Source: Altererythrobacter aquiaggeris
GTDB taxonomy: Bacteria > Pseudomonadota > Alphaproteobacteria > Sphingomonadales > Sphingomonadaceae
Reading direction: 5' to 3'
DNA: 64,000 bases
NCBI RefSeq assembly: GCF_037154015.1
Contig: NZ_JBANRL010000001.1
Span: 620,001 to 684,000, forward strand
The notes under the pieces are model-generated. The model was not told the DNA's origin. It saw nothing but the letters and a program-made list of their open reading frames with translations, and made no database searches. Made by a program: the position numbers and the translations under genes. Position 1 is the first letter of the stretch. Each line of letters opens with the position of its first letter. Positions 1 through 9,459 of this stretch are shown here, piece after piece.

Positions 1-536
1 ACGATCACACTGGTCGACCAGCCCATCACATGATCACCCGTGAACAGCGCCCCGCTTTCCTCGACCGAAAAACACAAATGATTGGATGTGTGTCCGGGTG
101 TGTGTACCGCCGTCAGTGTCCAGCCGGTTCCCGTCATACTCTCACCATCCTGCAGGACCCGGTCCGGGGCGTAAGTGGCGTCAAAAGGCGCATCCGAGCG
201 TGGGCCATCGTCCGCGATTACCAGCGGCGCGCACCCCACAACGGGTGCGCCTGTACGCGCCGCCAGAGGCGCAGCAGCAGGTGAATGATCGCGGTGCGTA
301 TGGGTGCAGCAGATCGCGGCAATTCGTGACTTGCCCACCGCTGACACGATTGCGTCTATATGCCGGGGGTCGTCCGGTCCCGGATCGATCACTGCCACAT
401 CTCCAGCATTGCCCACCAGATAGGTCTGAGTCCCTGTATATGTATAGGGCGATGGATTGGGAGCGAGTACGCGGCGGACCAATGGTTCCGGCGTTTCGAC
501 CAGACCTGTGGGCCAAGGTTGGGGCGGGGCCTTCAT
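1..536 (-). CDS. Metallo-beta-lactamase fold hydrolase (3' end outside window)
   Basis: The reverse strand is open from an ATG at 536 to the window edge, so the C-terminus is missing. The first 178 residues show the class hallmarks: a THTHRDH zinc motif (H79, H81, D83, H84), a later PGHTSNH segment giving the third metal histidine, and FTGDH giving the bridging aspartate. The strand order VIDPGPDD then THTHRDH is that of LACTB2/glyoxalase-II-like hydrolases. No signal peptide is seen, so a cytoplasmic hydrolase is likely; the substrate cannot be told. It is divergent from glpK with about 100 nt between them. Family assignment is firm, subfamily is inference. Confidence 0.85.
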   Translation of the reverse strand, partial: MKAPPQPWPTGLVETPEPLVRRVLAPNPSPYTYTGTQTYLVGNAGDVAVIDPGPDDPRHIDAIVSAVGKSRIAAICCTHTHRDHSPAAAPLAARTGAPVVGCAPLVIADDGPRSDAPFDATYAPDRVLQDGESMTGTGWTLTAVHTPGHTSNHLCFSVEESGALFTGDHVMGWSTSVI

Positions 537-637
537 AGGCCTGATATGGGGATAATGCGCTGCCTTGTCGAGGCAGGCTGCACGCCCTCGCGTCACTGAA
601 CCTTGCGATAAGCTGCGGTCCTCGGCATTGTCGCGGG

Positions 638-2110
638 ATGAGCAAAGATCTGATCCTCGTCCTTGACGCCGGAACCACCTCGACCCGTGCCATGCTGTTC
701 GGGTTTGACGGAAGCCTGCATAGCGCAAAGCAGGCTGAGCTGGAGCAATTCTACCCAAAGCCCGGCTGGGTAGAACATGATGCGGCCGAAATCTGGGCAG
801 CGACCCTGTCTTGCGCCCAATCGATTGTTGCGGACGCAGGCCACGGAAATATCGCCGCGATAGGAATCACTAACCAGCGCGAGACCGTGGTGGCATGGAG
901 CCGGACGACAGGACAGCCGCTGACCAAAGCCATTGTCTGGCAGGATCGCCGGACTGCACCATTTTGCGAACAATTACGAAATGCCGGGCACGAGGCCGCA
1001 GTGCAGAGCAAAACCGGCCTTCGGCTCGACCCCTATTTCAGCGGCACAAAAATGCGCTGGATGCTCGACAACGACGCGGCGGTTCGCGCGGCTGCGGATA
1101 GTGGAGATCTGGCATTCGGAACAGTCGAAAGCTGGCTGGTATTCAAGCTGACGGGCGGAAAAAAACACATCACCGATGCCAGCAACGCTAGCCGCACGCT
1201 GCTGCTTTCGCTTGATGAGGCAGACTGGAGCAAGCCGCTCTGTGATATTTTGGGAGTGCCGCGCGCCGCTTTGCCGGAAATAGTCGATAATTGCGGTGAC
1301 TTCGGATCGACCGATAGCGAATTGTTCGGTGCCCCCATCGTCATCACCGGCCTGGCGGGCGACCAGCAATCCGCCACTATCGGTCAGGGCTGCCTGTCGG
1401 TGGGTGATTGCAAAGCGACCTTTGGTACGGGCGCTTTCGTTCTTGCCAACAAGGGCACGCAAATCCCGCATTCGAAGCACCGATTGCTCGGTACGGTGCT
1501 TTATCAGTTGGACGGGCGGCGCCATTACGCATTGGAAGGGTCGGTTTTTGTTGCCGGCAGCCTGGTGAAGTGGCTGCGCGATTCACTCGGGATAATCGGC
1601 AGTGCCGCGGAAACCGAGAAGCTGGCGCGATCGGTAACAAACAGCGGCGAGGTCGTGATTGTCCCCGCCTTGTCCGGTTTGGGAGCGCCGCATTGGCGAT
1701 CAGAGGCGCGCGGTGTGATCGCGGGGCTCAGTTTCAACAGCGGCAAGGCGCAGATTGCGCGCGCTGCGCTCGAAGCGATGGCGCATCAGACGCATGATCT
1801 TGCAAGTGCGTTTGATGCGGATGGTGCGGCATGGACCAGCCTGAAGATCGACGGCGGGATGAGCGCAAACGACTGGATGGCGCAGGATATCGCCGACATC
1901 ATGAACCTGCCGGTCGAGCGTCCCGATTTTGTCGAAACGACCGCCTTGGGTGCGGCAATGTTAGCCGGGGTCGGCGCGGGAATTTACAGCTCACTCGAAG
2001 AAGCGTCCGTCAGAATGCGCGGCGCAGTTAAAGCCTTCAAACCCGTTATGCCCGAACCGGAAAGACGCGACCGTCTTTCGAGATGGGCCAAGGCGTTGGC
2101 TGCGGCCTGA
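638..2110 (+). CDS. glpK: Glycerol kinase
   Basis: ATP-dependent phosphorylation of glycerol to sn-glycerol 3-phosphate in the cytoplasm. The 490-residue length is typical of the FGGY family. Visible motifs are the phosphate loop DAGTTSTR (10-17), NQRET (79-83) and WQDRRT (101-106) around the glycerol site, GLAGDQQSA with the catalytic aspartate, and a C-terminal DFVETTALGAA segment of the ADP site. The ATG at 638 gives the expected N-terminus. No glpF or glpD lies beside it, so the gene appears solitary; it converges with rcdA, with stop codons two bases apart. Confidence 0.96.
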   Translation: MSKDLILVLDAGTTSTRAMLFGFDGSLHSAKQAELEQFYPKPGWVEHDAAEIWAATLSCAQSIVADAGHGNIAAIGITNQRETVVAWSRTTGQPLTKAIVWQDRRTAPFCEQLRNAGHEAAVQSKTGLRLDPYFSGTKMRWMLDNDAAVRAAADSGDLAFGTVESWLVFKLTGGKKHITDASNASRTLLLSLDEADWSKPLCDILGVPRAALPEIVDNCGDFGSTDSELFGAPIVITGLAGDQQSATIGQGCLSVGDCKATFGTGAFVLANKGTQIPHSKHRLLGTVLYQLDGRRHYALEGSVFVAGSLVKWLRDSLGIIGSAAETEKLARSVTNSGEVVIVPALSGLGAPHWRSEARGVIAGLSFNSGKAQIARAALEAMAHQTHDLASAFDADGAAWTSLKIDGGMSANDWMAQDIADIMNLPVERPDFVETTALGAAMLAGVGAGIYSSLEEASVRMRGAVKAFKPVMPEPERRDRLSRWAKALAAA

Positions 2111-2112
2111 AT

Positions 2113-2571
2113 TCAACCGATAGCATGTCCGATCCGTTCATGCAGACGGTGAATGGCTGGCGGGTCCATGATGAATTTCGTGCGCCAAGCTTCGTCCAGT
2201 CTGGCAATTCTGGCGTGAAACCGTTCGGTCTTTTCGACCAGCTTGCGAATTTCAGGCGCCAGCCTGACGAGATGTTCGTTTTCCGAAGAGTTATCCGATG
2301 GCAATCTGCCATGACGGCGAAGCTGAAACTCGCTAAGATCTCCGGCGAAATATGCCCGCCGGTTCAATAGCCAAGCCAGTACGTGCATCATTCTGGTGGT
2401 GGTCCGCAATCCTTCGCATGAATGCGCCACACGGAGCATGTCTTCGGAATCGCCGCCTCCAGCCAGGTTGCCGGATAACTGGAACGACGCGCGCACATCG
2501 TCAGCCAAGAGCAGCGCTTCACTGTAAAGCAATTCCACAATCCGTGGATTTATGTCGGTAGGTGAAATCAT
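2113..2571 (-). CDS. rcdA: RcdA / DUF1465 family protein (CtrA degradation adaptor)
   Basis: A 152-residue, mostly helical protein without signal peptide or membrane segment. Its pattern (N-terminal LYSEALLLADDVRASFQLS, SCEGLRTTTRMMHVLAWLL, then a helix ending LDEAWRTKFIMDPPAIHRLHERI) matches the DUF1465 family, whose Caulobacter member RcdA helps deliver the response regulator CtrA to ClpXP at the stalked pole. The ATG at 2571 starts directly on the conserved helix. clpP, clpX and chpT lie elsewhere in this window. Family assignment is from recognition; the adaptor role in this organism is inference. Confidence 0.8.
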   Translation of the reverse strand: MISPTDINPRIVELLYSEALLLADDVRASFQLSGNLAGGGDSEDMLRVAHSCEGLRTTTRMMHVLAWLLNRRAYFAGDLSEFQLRRHGRLPSDNSSENEHLVRLAPEIRKLVEKTERFHARIARLDEAWRTKFIMDPPAIHRLHERIGHAIG

Positions 2572-2666
2572 TTACGCTCTTCGCTACGCCGATCGACCTG
2601 ACGCTGCCAATACCGCGACCGGATTATTCACAAACCGTTTTATGCCTGTCCCGATTAGGCACGCTT

Positions 2667-2864
2667 TCAGGCAATTATATCCGGAATCAGATAGTCTTCA
2701 AAAACCGAGATCTGATCTTTGATTCCCAACTTCCGTTTTTTCAGGCGCGCAATTTGTAACTGGTCGGTCGATCCCGCCGCCGTCAGTGCATCGATTGCTG
2801 CATCCAGATCGCGGTGCTCGCTTCGAAGTGCAGCGAGGCGCTTGCGCATTTCTTCTTCACTCAC
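2667..2864 (-). CDS. DUF465 (YdcH family) small protein A
   Basis: A small helical protein with the DUF465 layout: an EEEMRKRLAALRSEHRDLDAAI helix, a short linker, then LKKRKLGIKDQI. I prefer the GTG at 2864 (65 residues) over the ATG at 2894 because a GGAG sequence lies six bases before the GTG and family members usually begin just before the EEEM-like segment. The molecular role of the family is unknown. It sits back to back with a second DUF465 gene on the other strand. Confidence 0.75.
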   Translation of the reverse strand: MSEEEMRKRLAALRSEHRDLDAAIDALTAAGSTDQLQIARLKKRKLGIKDQISVFEDYLIPDIIA

Positions 2865-3038
2865 CGCATGCTCCAGAACCAGATTCGCCAACACTCTATC
2901 GCGTAAAACTTCTTATTTGTCGCTTAGCGCAAGCGAGGGGGTTCGCAAGACGGCTTGTTTGTGATTGATTGCAACTTGCCCGGCTCAGCCGTTCAGGCCG
3001 AGTCGGTGCGTATCGCCGCAACAGCACAGGAGCATTTG

Positions 3039-3194
3039 ATGGAAACGTCTCACGCAGCCGCCCTTCAGACCAAACATGCCGGTTTGGAAGCCCGCATCCG
3101 AGAAGAACAAAAACGGCCGCAACCTAACGAGACAGAAATTCACGCTCTTAAGAAAAAGAAGCTGCGGATCAAGGAAGAGCTCGCCCATATTTAA
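3039..3194 (+). CDS. DUF465 (YdcH family) small protein B
   Basis: A 51-residue protein beginning METSHAAALQTKHAGLEAR and ending KKKKLRIKEELAHI, the two-helix pattern of DUF465. The ATG at 3039 is chosen over the upstream ATG at 2955 because AGGAG (3028-3032) lies six bases before it and the upstream extension has no family character. It is divergent from the other DUF465 gene and lies about 90 nt before ptsP on the same strand. Function is unknown. Confidence 0.75.
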   Translation: METSHAAALQTKHAGLEARIREEQKRPQPNETEIHALKKKKLRIKEELAHI

Positions 3195-3284
3195 GCGCTC
3201 TCTGCCAGACCTTATTCCTGCATGGCCGCAAATTAACGCTGCCAAGTCATTCCCTTGCAGGGTGATCTGTTCTAGTCGTTTCGC

Positions 3285-5555
3285 ATGACCGCAGCCACCT
3301 CCGCACGGACGATCCTCAGCCGCCTTCACGAGGTAATGGCATCGCGCCACCACGCCCAGGGCAAACTAGACCAGGTTGTACAGATTATCGGTGAGGAGCT
3401 GGATAGTGAGGTCTGCTCAATCTATCTGCTTCGCGAAGGTGTGCTGGAACTATATGCGACGCGAGGGCTGAACCAGAGCGCCGTGCACGTCACCCGATTG
3501 GCAATTGGCGAAGGGCTTACCGGCCAGATAGCTGACCATGTCGAAACGCTCAATCTGGCGGAGGCTGCGGCCCATCCCGACTTTGCGCACCGGCCGGAGA
3601 CGGGCGAAGATATGTATCATTCCTTTGCCGGCGTGCCGATCGTCAGACGCCAGCGTGCAATCGGTGTGCTCAACGTGCAGCACGCCGACCCGAGAAAGTA
3701 CGAAGACGTCGAAATAGAAGCTTTGCAGACTGTGGCCATGGTGCTTGCCGAGCTGATTGATAATGCCGGCCTCGTCGATGACGAGGGTAGCGATGCAGCG
3801 TCCGGAAAGATGGTGGAATCGCAGAAGCTCGAGGGGTTGGCGCTGGTCAAAGGCCTTGCCAGCGGAACCGCCGTCTATCACCAGCCGCGGATAACCATCG
3901 AACATACCGTTGCGGAAGATACCGAAGCGGAACGCCAGCGCGTCTATCTCGCTTTCGACCGGATGCGAGCCCAGATCGAACATATGACCGCACAGGCCGA
4001 ATTCGGTGTTGGCGGCGAGCATGTCGAGGTTCTCGAAACCTACAAGATGTTCGCTTATGACGAGGGCTGGGGGCGGCGGATCAATGAGGCGATCGACAGC
4101 GGTCTGACAGCCGAAGCAGCGATCGAAAGAGTGCAGCAGCATACACGGATGCGGATGCGTGAAATCGGCGATCCGCTCCTGCGTGACAGAATGCATGATC
4201 TCGAAGATCTCGCCAACCGTCTGCTACGGATCGTCTCAGGTCAGTTGGGCACGGCAGCGACGAAGGGTCTGCGCGGTGACACTATTCTCATTGCCCGCAA
4301 TTTAGGGCCGGCTGAACTGCTCGAATATGACAAGCGCCGTTTGAAAGGCGTCATTCTGGAGGAAGGTTCGCTTACCGCACATGTGGTGATCGTGGCTCGG
4401 GCAATGGGGATTCCGGTGCTAGGGCAAGTGGGCGGACTGCGCAGCAGTCTGCGTGAGGGCGATCACGTGTTGCTTGATGCGGAACGCGCTTCTGTCACCC
4501 TACGTCCCAATCAGACCGTTATCGACACATTCGAAACGCGGTTTGCGAAAAACCGTGAACGGCAGGCAGCATATGCCGCACTTCGCGATGTAGAACCCTT
4601 CAGCCGTGATGGTACGCGCATTCACGTGATGATGAATGCCGGTTTGCGCGATGACATGGCGGCTCTCAGCCTGTCGGGTGCTGATGGGATTGGCCTGTTC
4701 CGCACCGAATTCCAGTTTCTGGTATCTGCCACGATGCCTTCGCGCGACCGCCAGACACGATTATACCGTGATGTGCTGGACGGGGCTGGATCAAAGCCGG
4801 TCATTTTCCGCACGGTGGATATTGGCGGCGATAAGGCGGTGCCGTATCTCAACAGCGAATACACAGCGCGGGAAGAAAATCCGGCGATGGGGTGGCGTGC
4901 TTTGCGGCTGTCGCTCGAACGCAGGGGACTGCTGAAGGCACAAGCTCGATCTTTGCTCGAAGCGGCCGCAGGCCGCCAACTCAACGTCATGTTTCCGATG
5001 ATTTCGGAACCGTGGGAGTTCGATGCCGCCAAAGAAGTCTTCGAAGAACAGATCGCGCATTTGCAGACACAAAGAAAAATGCTGCCGGATTCCATCCGGT
5101 ACGGTGCGATGCTCGAAGTGCCGTCACTCGCCGAAGTGCTCGATATTCTGATCCCGAAGTTGTCGTTCATCTCGATCGGGACGAATGATCTGACCCAGTT
5201 TTTATTCGCCGCCGATCGGGCAAATCCGAAGCTGGCAGAGCGTTATGACTGGCTGAGCCCGGCTATTTTGCGGTTTTTGCGCCGGATCGTCCAGTCCACC
5301 ATCGGCAGTCAGATCGATGTAACCGTTTGCGGCGAAATGGGCGGTAGGCGGCTTGAAGCACTTGCACTTCTTGGGCTGGGTATTCGCAGGCTATCCATCA
5401 GCCCCGCTGCAGTCGGACCGATCAAGGAACTGGTTCGCAAGGTCGATTTGACAGAAATCGGCGATGCGATGAACGGCTGGCTGTTATCGCCGCCGGAAAA
5501 TATGCGGACAGCGATGCTGGAATGGGCTGAAGAACGCGGGATCGAAACCGACTGA
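3285..5555 (+). CDS. ptsP: Phosphoenolpyruvate-protein phosphotransferase PtsP (EI-Ntr)
   Basis: Cytoplasmic first enzyme of the nitrogen-type PTS, passing phosphate from PEP to NPr. The 756-residue chain has an N-terminal GAF sensor domain (about 15-160) that separates PtsP from the sugar-type enzyme I, then the phosphohistidine region with SLTAHVVIVARAMG (active His near residue 366) and the PEP-binding barrel: LFRTEFQFL, GTNDLTQF and VCGEMGG (Cys near 682). In this family the GAF domain is known to sense glutamine. No HPr or EIIA gene is adjacent. Start ATG at 3285 fits the domain boundary. Confidence 0.95.
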   Translation: MTAATSARTILSRLHEVMASRHHAQGKLDQVVQIIGEELDSEVCSIYLLREGVLELYATRGLNQSAVHVTRLAIGEGLTGQIADHVETLNLAEAAAHPDFAHRPETGEDMYHSFAGVPIVRRQRAIGVLNVQHADPRKYEDVEIEALQTVAMVLAELIDNAGLVDDEGSDAASGKMVESQKLEGLALVKGLASGTAVYHQPRITIEHTVAEDTEAERQRVYLAFDRMRAQIEHMTAQAEFGVGGEHVEVLETYKMFAYDEGWGRRINEAIDSGLTAEAAIERVQQHTRMRMREIGDPLLRDRMHDLEDLANRLLRIVSGQLGTAATKGLRGDTILIARNLGPAELLEYDKRRLKGVILEEGSLTAHVVIVARAMGIPVLGQVGGLRSSLREGDHVLLDAERASVTLRPNQTVIDTFETRFAKNRERQAAYAALRDVEPFSRDGTRIHVMMNAGLRDDMAALSLSGADGIGLFRTEFQFLVSATMPSRDRQTRLYRDVLDGAGSKPVIFRTVDIGGDKAVPYLNSEYTAREENPAMGWRALRLSLERRGLLKAQARSLLEAAAGRQLNVMFPMISEPWEFDAAKEVFEEQIAHLQTQRKMLPDSIRYGAMLEVPSLAEVLDILIPKLSFISIGTNDLTQFLFAADRANPKLAERYDWLSPAILRFLRRIVQSTIGSQIDVTVCGEMGGRRLEALALLGLGIRRLSISPAAVGPIKELVRKVDLTEIGDAMNGWLLSPPENMRTAMLEWAEERGIETD

Positions 5556-5714
5556 CCCGGCGATTTGCACATCTCTCCGCGTGGCGCATGCTTCGTCCCG
5601 ACTAGCTCTCGGTCCGCCGCACTGTTATCGGCTCATTCAATTGCCTGCTTGACTTAACCTCCCCGCGCATTTCTCATGTACCTCCCTGTGCATGTATCTG
5701 ACTTTGGAACCGAG

Positions 5715-6551
5715 ATGGCCGATGAAGACGATTTTCGCGAAGAACAGCTGCCCTTGGGCGGAGTAGGCGAGCGTCTGCGCCTCGCCCGAGAGGCCAAAGG
5801 CTTAACTGCCGAACAAGTCGCTGCCGAAACCCGCATAAACTCCAGCCATATAGACCTGATTGAAAACGGAAAATTCAAGAAGCTGCCGGGCCGGACATAC
5901 GCCATCGGATTTTCGCGTAGCTATGCCCGGCTTGTCGGGTTGAACGAGAACGAGATTGCTACCGAGGTCCGCGCGGAACTGGATAATGCGGCGGACGAGG
6001 ACGGAGGGTCACGTGGCGGCACTTTCGAGCCCGGCGATCCGGGGCGTTCGCCGAGCGCCAAACTCGCATTGTTTTCTGTCTTTGCACTAATCCTGCTGCT
6101 TGCGGGCATTTATACATTCTACCGGAGCTACATCAGCCCGGCCGCCGATCTCCCCGCGTTGCAAGACGAGCAGTTGGCTTTGCAGAAAACCCGGCCTGCC
6201 AAAGCCGAGCAAGTGCCGGCCGATGGTCTCGCCGTTGGACCGGTGGTGTTCACCTCACTGGAAGATGGGGTCTGGGTTAAATTCTATGATGCCAATGGCA
6301 GCCAACTTATGCAAAAACAGATGGCATTGAATGAAACATACACGGTTCCTGCAGACGCCGAAGGCCCGCTTCTATGGACGGGCCGGCCAGACGCGCTGAG
6401 CATAACTGTCGGTGGCAAATCCGTGCCCAAACTTGCGGACGACGATGGCATCATGAAGGACATCCCGATAACAGCGGCGGCACTGATCGCGCGCGAAAAA
6501 GCCCCAGTGGCAGAGCCTGCCGGAACGCCCGTTGCGGAAGAAAGCCAATAG
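5715..6551 (+). CDS. RodZ-like helix-turn-helix membrane protein (DUF4115)
   Basis: A 278-residue protein with an N-terminal Xre-type HTH (18-80; GERLRLAREAKGLTAEQVA), an acidic linker, one membrane helix (about 116-136) and a periplasmic domain of the DUF4115 type (WVKFYDANGSQLMQK). This is the RodZ architecture, a scaffold linking MreB to the elongation machinery, so a role in cell shape is likely. I chose ATG 5715 over 5676 because GGAA precedes 5715 and the extra residues have no family match. It is followed by a CpoB-like gene and tilS. Confidence 0.8.
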   Translation: MADEDDFREEQLPLGGVGERLRLAREAKGLTAEQVAAETRINSSHIDLIENGKFKKLPGRTYAIGFSRSYARLVGLNENEIATEVRAELDNAADEDGGSRGGTFEPGDPGRSPSAKLALFSVFALILLLAGIYTFYRSYISPAADLPALQDEQLALQKTRPAKAEQVPADGLAVGPVVFTSLEDGVWVKFYDANGSQLMQKQMALNETYTVPADAEGPLLWTGRPDALSITVGGKSVPKLADDDGIMKDIPITAAALIAREKAPVAEPAGTPVAEESQ

Positions 6552-6689
6552 ACTATCCCCCTGCGGGGCATCGCCGATGCTCGACAAGGCGGGAATGCTG
6601 CGGCACAAACGCGTTTACCATATTCAGCGAAGGTTCGGTATTTGCCGTTCATCAGCGCAAGCGTAATCTCGGGATGGGAGCTAGAATGA

Positions 6690-7661
6690 ATGCTTAGGTT
6701 TGTCGGACGGGCGGGTTTCGGATCATTGGCGGCGCTGGCGGTATTGGCCGGGTCCCCCGCCGTAAGCGCGCAGGATAGCGAGCAGCTTCGCATCCAGAAA
6801 CTGGAGGCGGAAGTCCGCGCTTTGCAGCGCAAAGTTTTTCCTGGCGGGGCAGGACGATATTTCGAGCCCGAGATCGGCAATTCGCAGAGCGTGCAAGTGC
6901 CAATACCAGGCTCGACCAATGCCGTGACGGATATTCTGGTGCGACTTGACGCACTGGAGACACAGCTACAGCGATTGACCTCCCAAACCGAAGAGAACAC
7001 AAACGGTTTGGGATTGCTTACGGCCCGCCTGACAGCCCTTGAAAGTCCGTCCACCGGCGCGGTAGCGGTGCCCCAAACGGCCCCGCAATCAACCACTCAG
7101 GATCCGGTCGTAGCCGCAACGCAGCCGATTCCCGCATCCTCCAGCGAAAATCTGGCAGCCATGACGGGCGGGGCGTCACGCCCCGCGACGGCGGCTGCCA
7201 CGCCTGTGACAACCGGCCCGACCAGCGCAAGGTTGGCCGCTGTCAGCCAGATAGCCAAGCCTGCAACAGGCGACGCTGCAGATGACGAATATTCTTACGG
7301 TTTCCGCCTGTGGGAGGCCGGGTTTTATCCTGAAGCACAGCAGCAATTAAGGCTGTTCCTCGACAAATATCCCAGCCACTGGCGTACAACCTACGGGCGT
7401 AACCTGTTGGGCCGTGCGTATCTTGACGACGGGAAGGCGCGCGACGCTGCGCCTTGGTTCCTTCAGAATTATCAATCGGACAAGACAGGCGCGCGCGCCG
7501 GAGACAGTCTGCTTTTCCTGGCGCAAACCATGATCGAACTCAAAGACACCAGCCGCGCTTGCATCGCATTATCGGAGTTTGGCGAGACCTATCCAGCGCT
7601 TGCCAGCGGCCGCTTGGCCAGTAGCTATCAGGCTAACATCGGCAAAGTTTCCTGCAATTGA
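6690..7661 (+). CDS. CpoB/YbgF-like periplasmic TPR protein
   Basis: A 323-residue exported protein: signal peptide ending about residue 27 (SPAVSA then QDSEQ), a short coiled coil (EQLRIQKLEAEVRALQRKV), a low-complexity Ala/Thr/Pro linker, and C-terminal tetratricopeptide repeats from about 212 (YSYGFRLWEAGFYPEAQQQL). This is the layout of CpoB/YbgF, which couples Tol-Pal action with septal peptidoglycan synthesis. No tol or pal genes are in the window, so the name is by architecture only. Its 3' end may overlap the longest tilS reading frame. Confidence 0.75.
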   Translation: MLRFVGRAGFGSLAALAVLAGSPAVSAQDSEQLRIQKLEAEVRALQRKVFPGGAGRYFEPEIGNSQSVQVPIPGSTNAVTDILVRLDALETQLQRLTSQTEENTNGLGLLTARLTALESPSTGAVAVPQTAPQSTTQDPVVAATQPIPASSSENLAAMTGGASRPATAAATPVTTGPTSARLAAVSQIAKPATGDAADDEYSYGFRLWEAGFYPEAQQQLRLFLDKYPSHWRTTYGRNLLGRAYLDDGKARDAAPWFLQNYQSDKTGARAGDSLLFLAQTMIELKDTSRACIALSEFGETYPALASGRLASSYQANIGKVSCN

Positions 7662-7680
7662 TACGGCGTTAGAATCCGGT

Positions 7681-8616
7681 TTGATCGCCCGCTTTCGCTC
7701 CGCATTGGAGCGTTGCTGGGACGGTGAGGGGCGCATCGGGCTTGCCGTATCCGGCGGCCCCGACAGCATGGCGATGCTTTGGCTGGCCCATGCGTATATG
7801 CCGGACCGGATCGAGGTGGCGACGGTCGATCACGGGTTACGTGCCGAAGCGGCGCAAGAGGCCGCAATGGTCGCACTGTATTGTAAGACGATTGGGATCC
7901 CGCACCAAACACTCGCTGTGAAGGTTGCGGGCGGTAATTTGCAAAAAGCCGCGAGGGATGTCCGTTATGCCGCGTTGGACGGCTGGATGGCTGATCGCGG
8001 GTTGGCTGTGTTGGCGACAGCACATCATGCCGACGATCAGGCGGAGACATTGTTAATGCGTCTAAACCGGGGCAGCGGTGTCGCGGGGCTGGCCGGTGTA
8101 CGCGAAGTGGGCAACGTACCGGAAAGCAGCCGGCCGTTGATCCGTCCGCTGCTCGGCTGGCGGCGGGAAGAGTTGGCCTCTGTGTGCAACGCTGCCGGGA
8201 TCTGCACGACCGATGACCCGTCAAACCGTGATGGTACATTCGACCGTGTGAAAATACGCAATGCTTTGTCAGGCGCAACCTGGCTTGACGTCGAGGCAAT
8301 TGCAGCAAGTGCAAGCCATTTGGCCGATGCAGATCACGCACTCGATTGGGCGGCGGATATCGAATGGCAGGATTGCATCGAGCGAGGCGGAGAAACGCAT
8401 ATTTACCGACCGACCGCGCCGCGCGCGATCAGACTAAGGGTACTTGGGCGGATTTTTGCGGAATTCGGCAAGACGCCGCGCGGTGCCAGCATCGCGCGTC
8501 TGATGGCCGCACTGGAAAATGGTAAGGGCGCCAGCCTGGCCGGTGTGGTCGCCACGTCAAGTCGGGGATTGTGGAATTTCCGCGCCGAGAGCGGGCGACG
8601 CAGCGAAGATAACTAA
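7681..8616 (+). CDS. tilS: tRNA(Ile)-lysidine synthetase TilS
   Basis: Forms lysidine at the wobble base of the CAU-anticodon tRNA-Ile, using ATP and lysine. The PP-loop SGGPDS, VDHGLR, TAHHADDQAETLLMRL and GVAGL segments are diagnostic. The open frame extends up to an ATG at 7579, but that would overlap the previous gene by 83 nt; the TTG at 7681 places the PP-loop at residues 24-29, where it lies in E. coli TilS, and gives 311 residues. No strong ribosome binding site decides between the two starts. The stop overlaps the convergent L,D-transpeptidase by four bases. Confidence 0.9.
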   Translation: MIARFRSALERCWDGEGRIGLAVSGGPDSMAMLWLAHAYMPDRIEVATVDHGLRAEAAQEAAMVALYCKTIGIPHQTLAVKVAGGNLQKAARDVRYAALDGWMADRGLAVLATAHHADDQAETLLMRLNRGSGVAGLAGVREVGNVPESSRPLIRPLLGWRREELASVCNAAGICTTDDPSNRDGTFDRVKIRNALSGATWLDVEAIAASASHLADADHALDWAADIEWQDCIERGGETHIYRPTAPRAIRLRVLGRIFAEFGKTPRGASIARLMAALENGKGASLAGVVATSSRGLWNFRAESGRRSEDN

Positions 8617-9344
8617 AGGATCGATTCACCGATCGACATCGTTTCGCCCCGTGTAATGATGACTTTGTCACCCCTTTTGGCTGCTGCAAAAACCTTTGCG
8701 GCGAATGCATTTGGCGTTCCCACGCAGCCATGGCTGGCATAGCCGTTTTCTACTTGCGAACCATGAATCGCAATCCCGTCCGATGTAAGCCGCAAAGTGT
8801 ACGGCATCGGGGCGTTATCGTATTTCTCCGAAACGTTATGACGTTCCTTAGAAAGGATCGGGAATGTGCCGAGCGGTGTGGGGTGGTCCTGGGTACCAAG
8901 CAGGACCGCCGCCGCACCAATCTCATATCCGCCGCGGAAGACTGAAATAACGCGGGCGTCGAGGTCGACTGTCATCACCAACGGGCCATCAGGCACGCCT
9001 TTTTCATCCCAGTGCCACTCGCCATATTTGATCGGGCCGTTGATCGGCAGGATTCGCTTAATGACAAACCGTTCGTCCTTTTCCGGGGAACGGACAGCAG
9101 CACCGGGACTGGAGCCGGGTTTCGCCTGGACGACGGGGTCGGATACCATTCCGGGCTGCGGAGACTGTGCAGCGCCCGAACCGGTACCCTCGGCGGGGAT
9201 CGCTTCGTCCATCGTCAAAACTGGTGCAGCTTTGTTTGCGGTCGGCACATCGCCGGCCACCAAACGTTCCGCTAGGCTTGCGCCGCCAAAAATGATGGCA
9301 ATCGCGGCGGTCGTTCCACCAATCCATTTGATCATCGGGTCCAT
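8613..9344 (-). CDS. L,D-transpeptidase (YkuD family)
   Basis: A 243-residue envelope enzyme with an N-terminal membrane anchor or signal (WIGGTTAAIAIIFGGASL), a Pro/Ala-rich linker, and a YkuD domain with HGSQVENGYASHGCVGTPN (catalytic Cys about 207, His in HGSQ). Such enzymes make 3-3 peptidoglycan crosslinks or attach proteins to the wall. The usual Arg after the catalytic Cys (SHGCxR) is Gly here, which I believe occurs in related sphingomonad enzymes. A start at the second Met (9335) is also possible. Confidence 0.85.
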   Translation of the reverse strand: MDPMIKWIGGTTAAIAIIFGGASLAERLVAGDVPTANKAAPVLTMDEAIPAEGTGSGAAQSPQPGMVSDPVVQAKPGSSPGAAVRSPEKDERFVIKRILPINGPIKYGEWHWDEKGVPDGPLVMTVDLDARVISVFRGGYEIGAAAVLLGTQDHPTPLGTFPILSKERHNVSEKYDNAPMPYTLRLTSDGIAIHGSQVENGYASHGCVGTPNAFAAKVFAAAKRGDKVIITRGETMSIGESIL

Positions 9345-9385
9345 GAACTGGATGATGCGCCCAAAGCGCCAAATTTGCCAGCCAT

Positions 9386-9420
9386 CGAAAAACGCCGTCC
9401 CTTTGTGGAACGGCGTTATT
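9386..9420 (-). terminator. Rho-independent terminator after the Entner-Doudoroff operon
   Basis: Inverted repeat AACGCCGT (9391-9398) / ACGGCGTT (9410-9417), extended by GG/CC with one bulged base. On the minus strand the second arm runs into TTTTT (through 9386). It lies about 40 nt downstream of the PEPC-like gene stop, so it closes that operon. Confidence 0.75.
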
Positions 9421-9459
9421 TCTAAATGTTAACAGGGCCGGATTTTCATCGAGTCCGGC

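Noticed and set aside
181-693. Minus-strand frame of 170 codons at the left end
   Set aside because: It lies in a different frame from the metallo-beta-lactamase, whose HxHxDH motif shows which frame is coding.
3450-4196. Minus-strand frame of 248 codons inside ptsP
   Set aside because: ptsP is clearly coding across the region with conserved motifs; the antisense frame has no domain.
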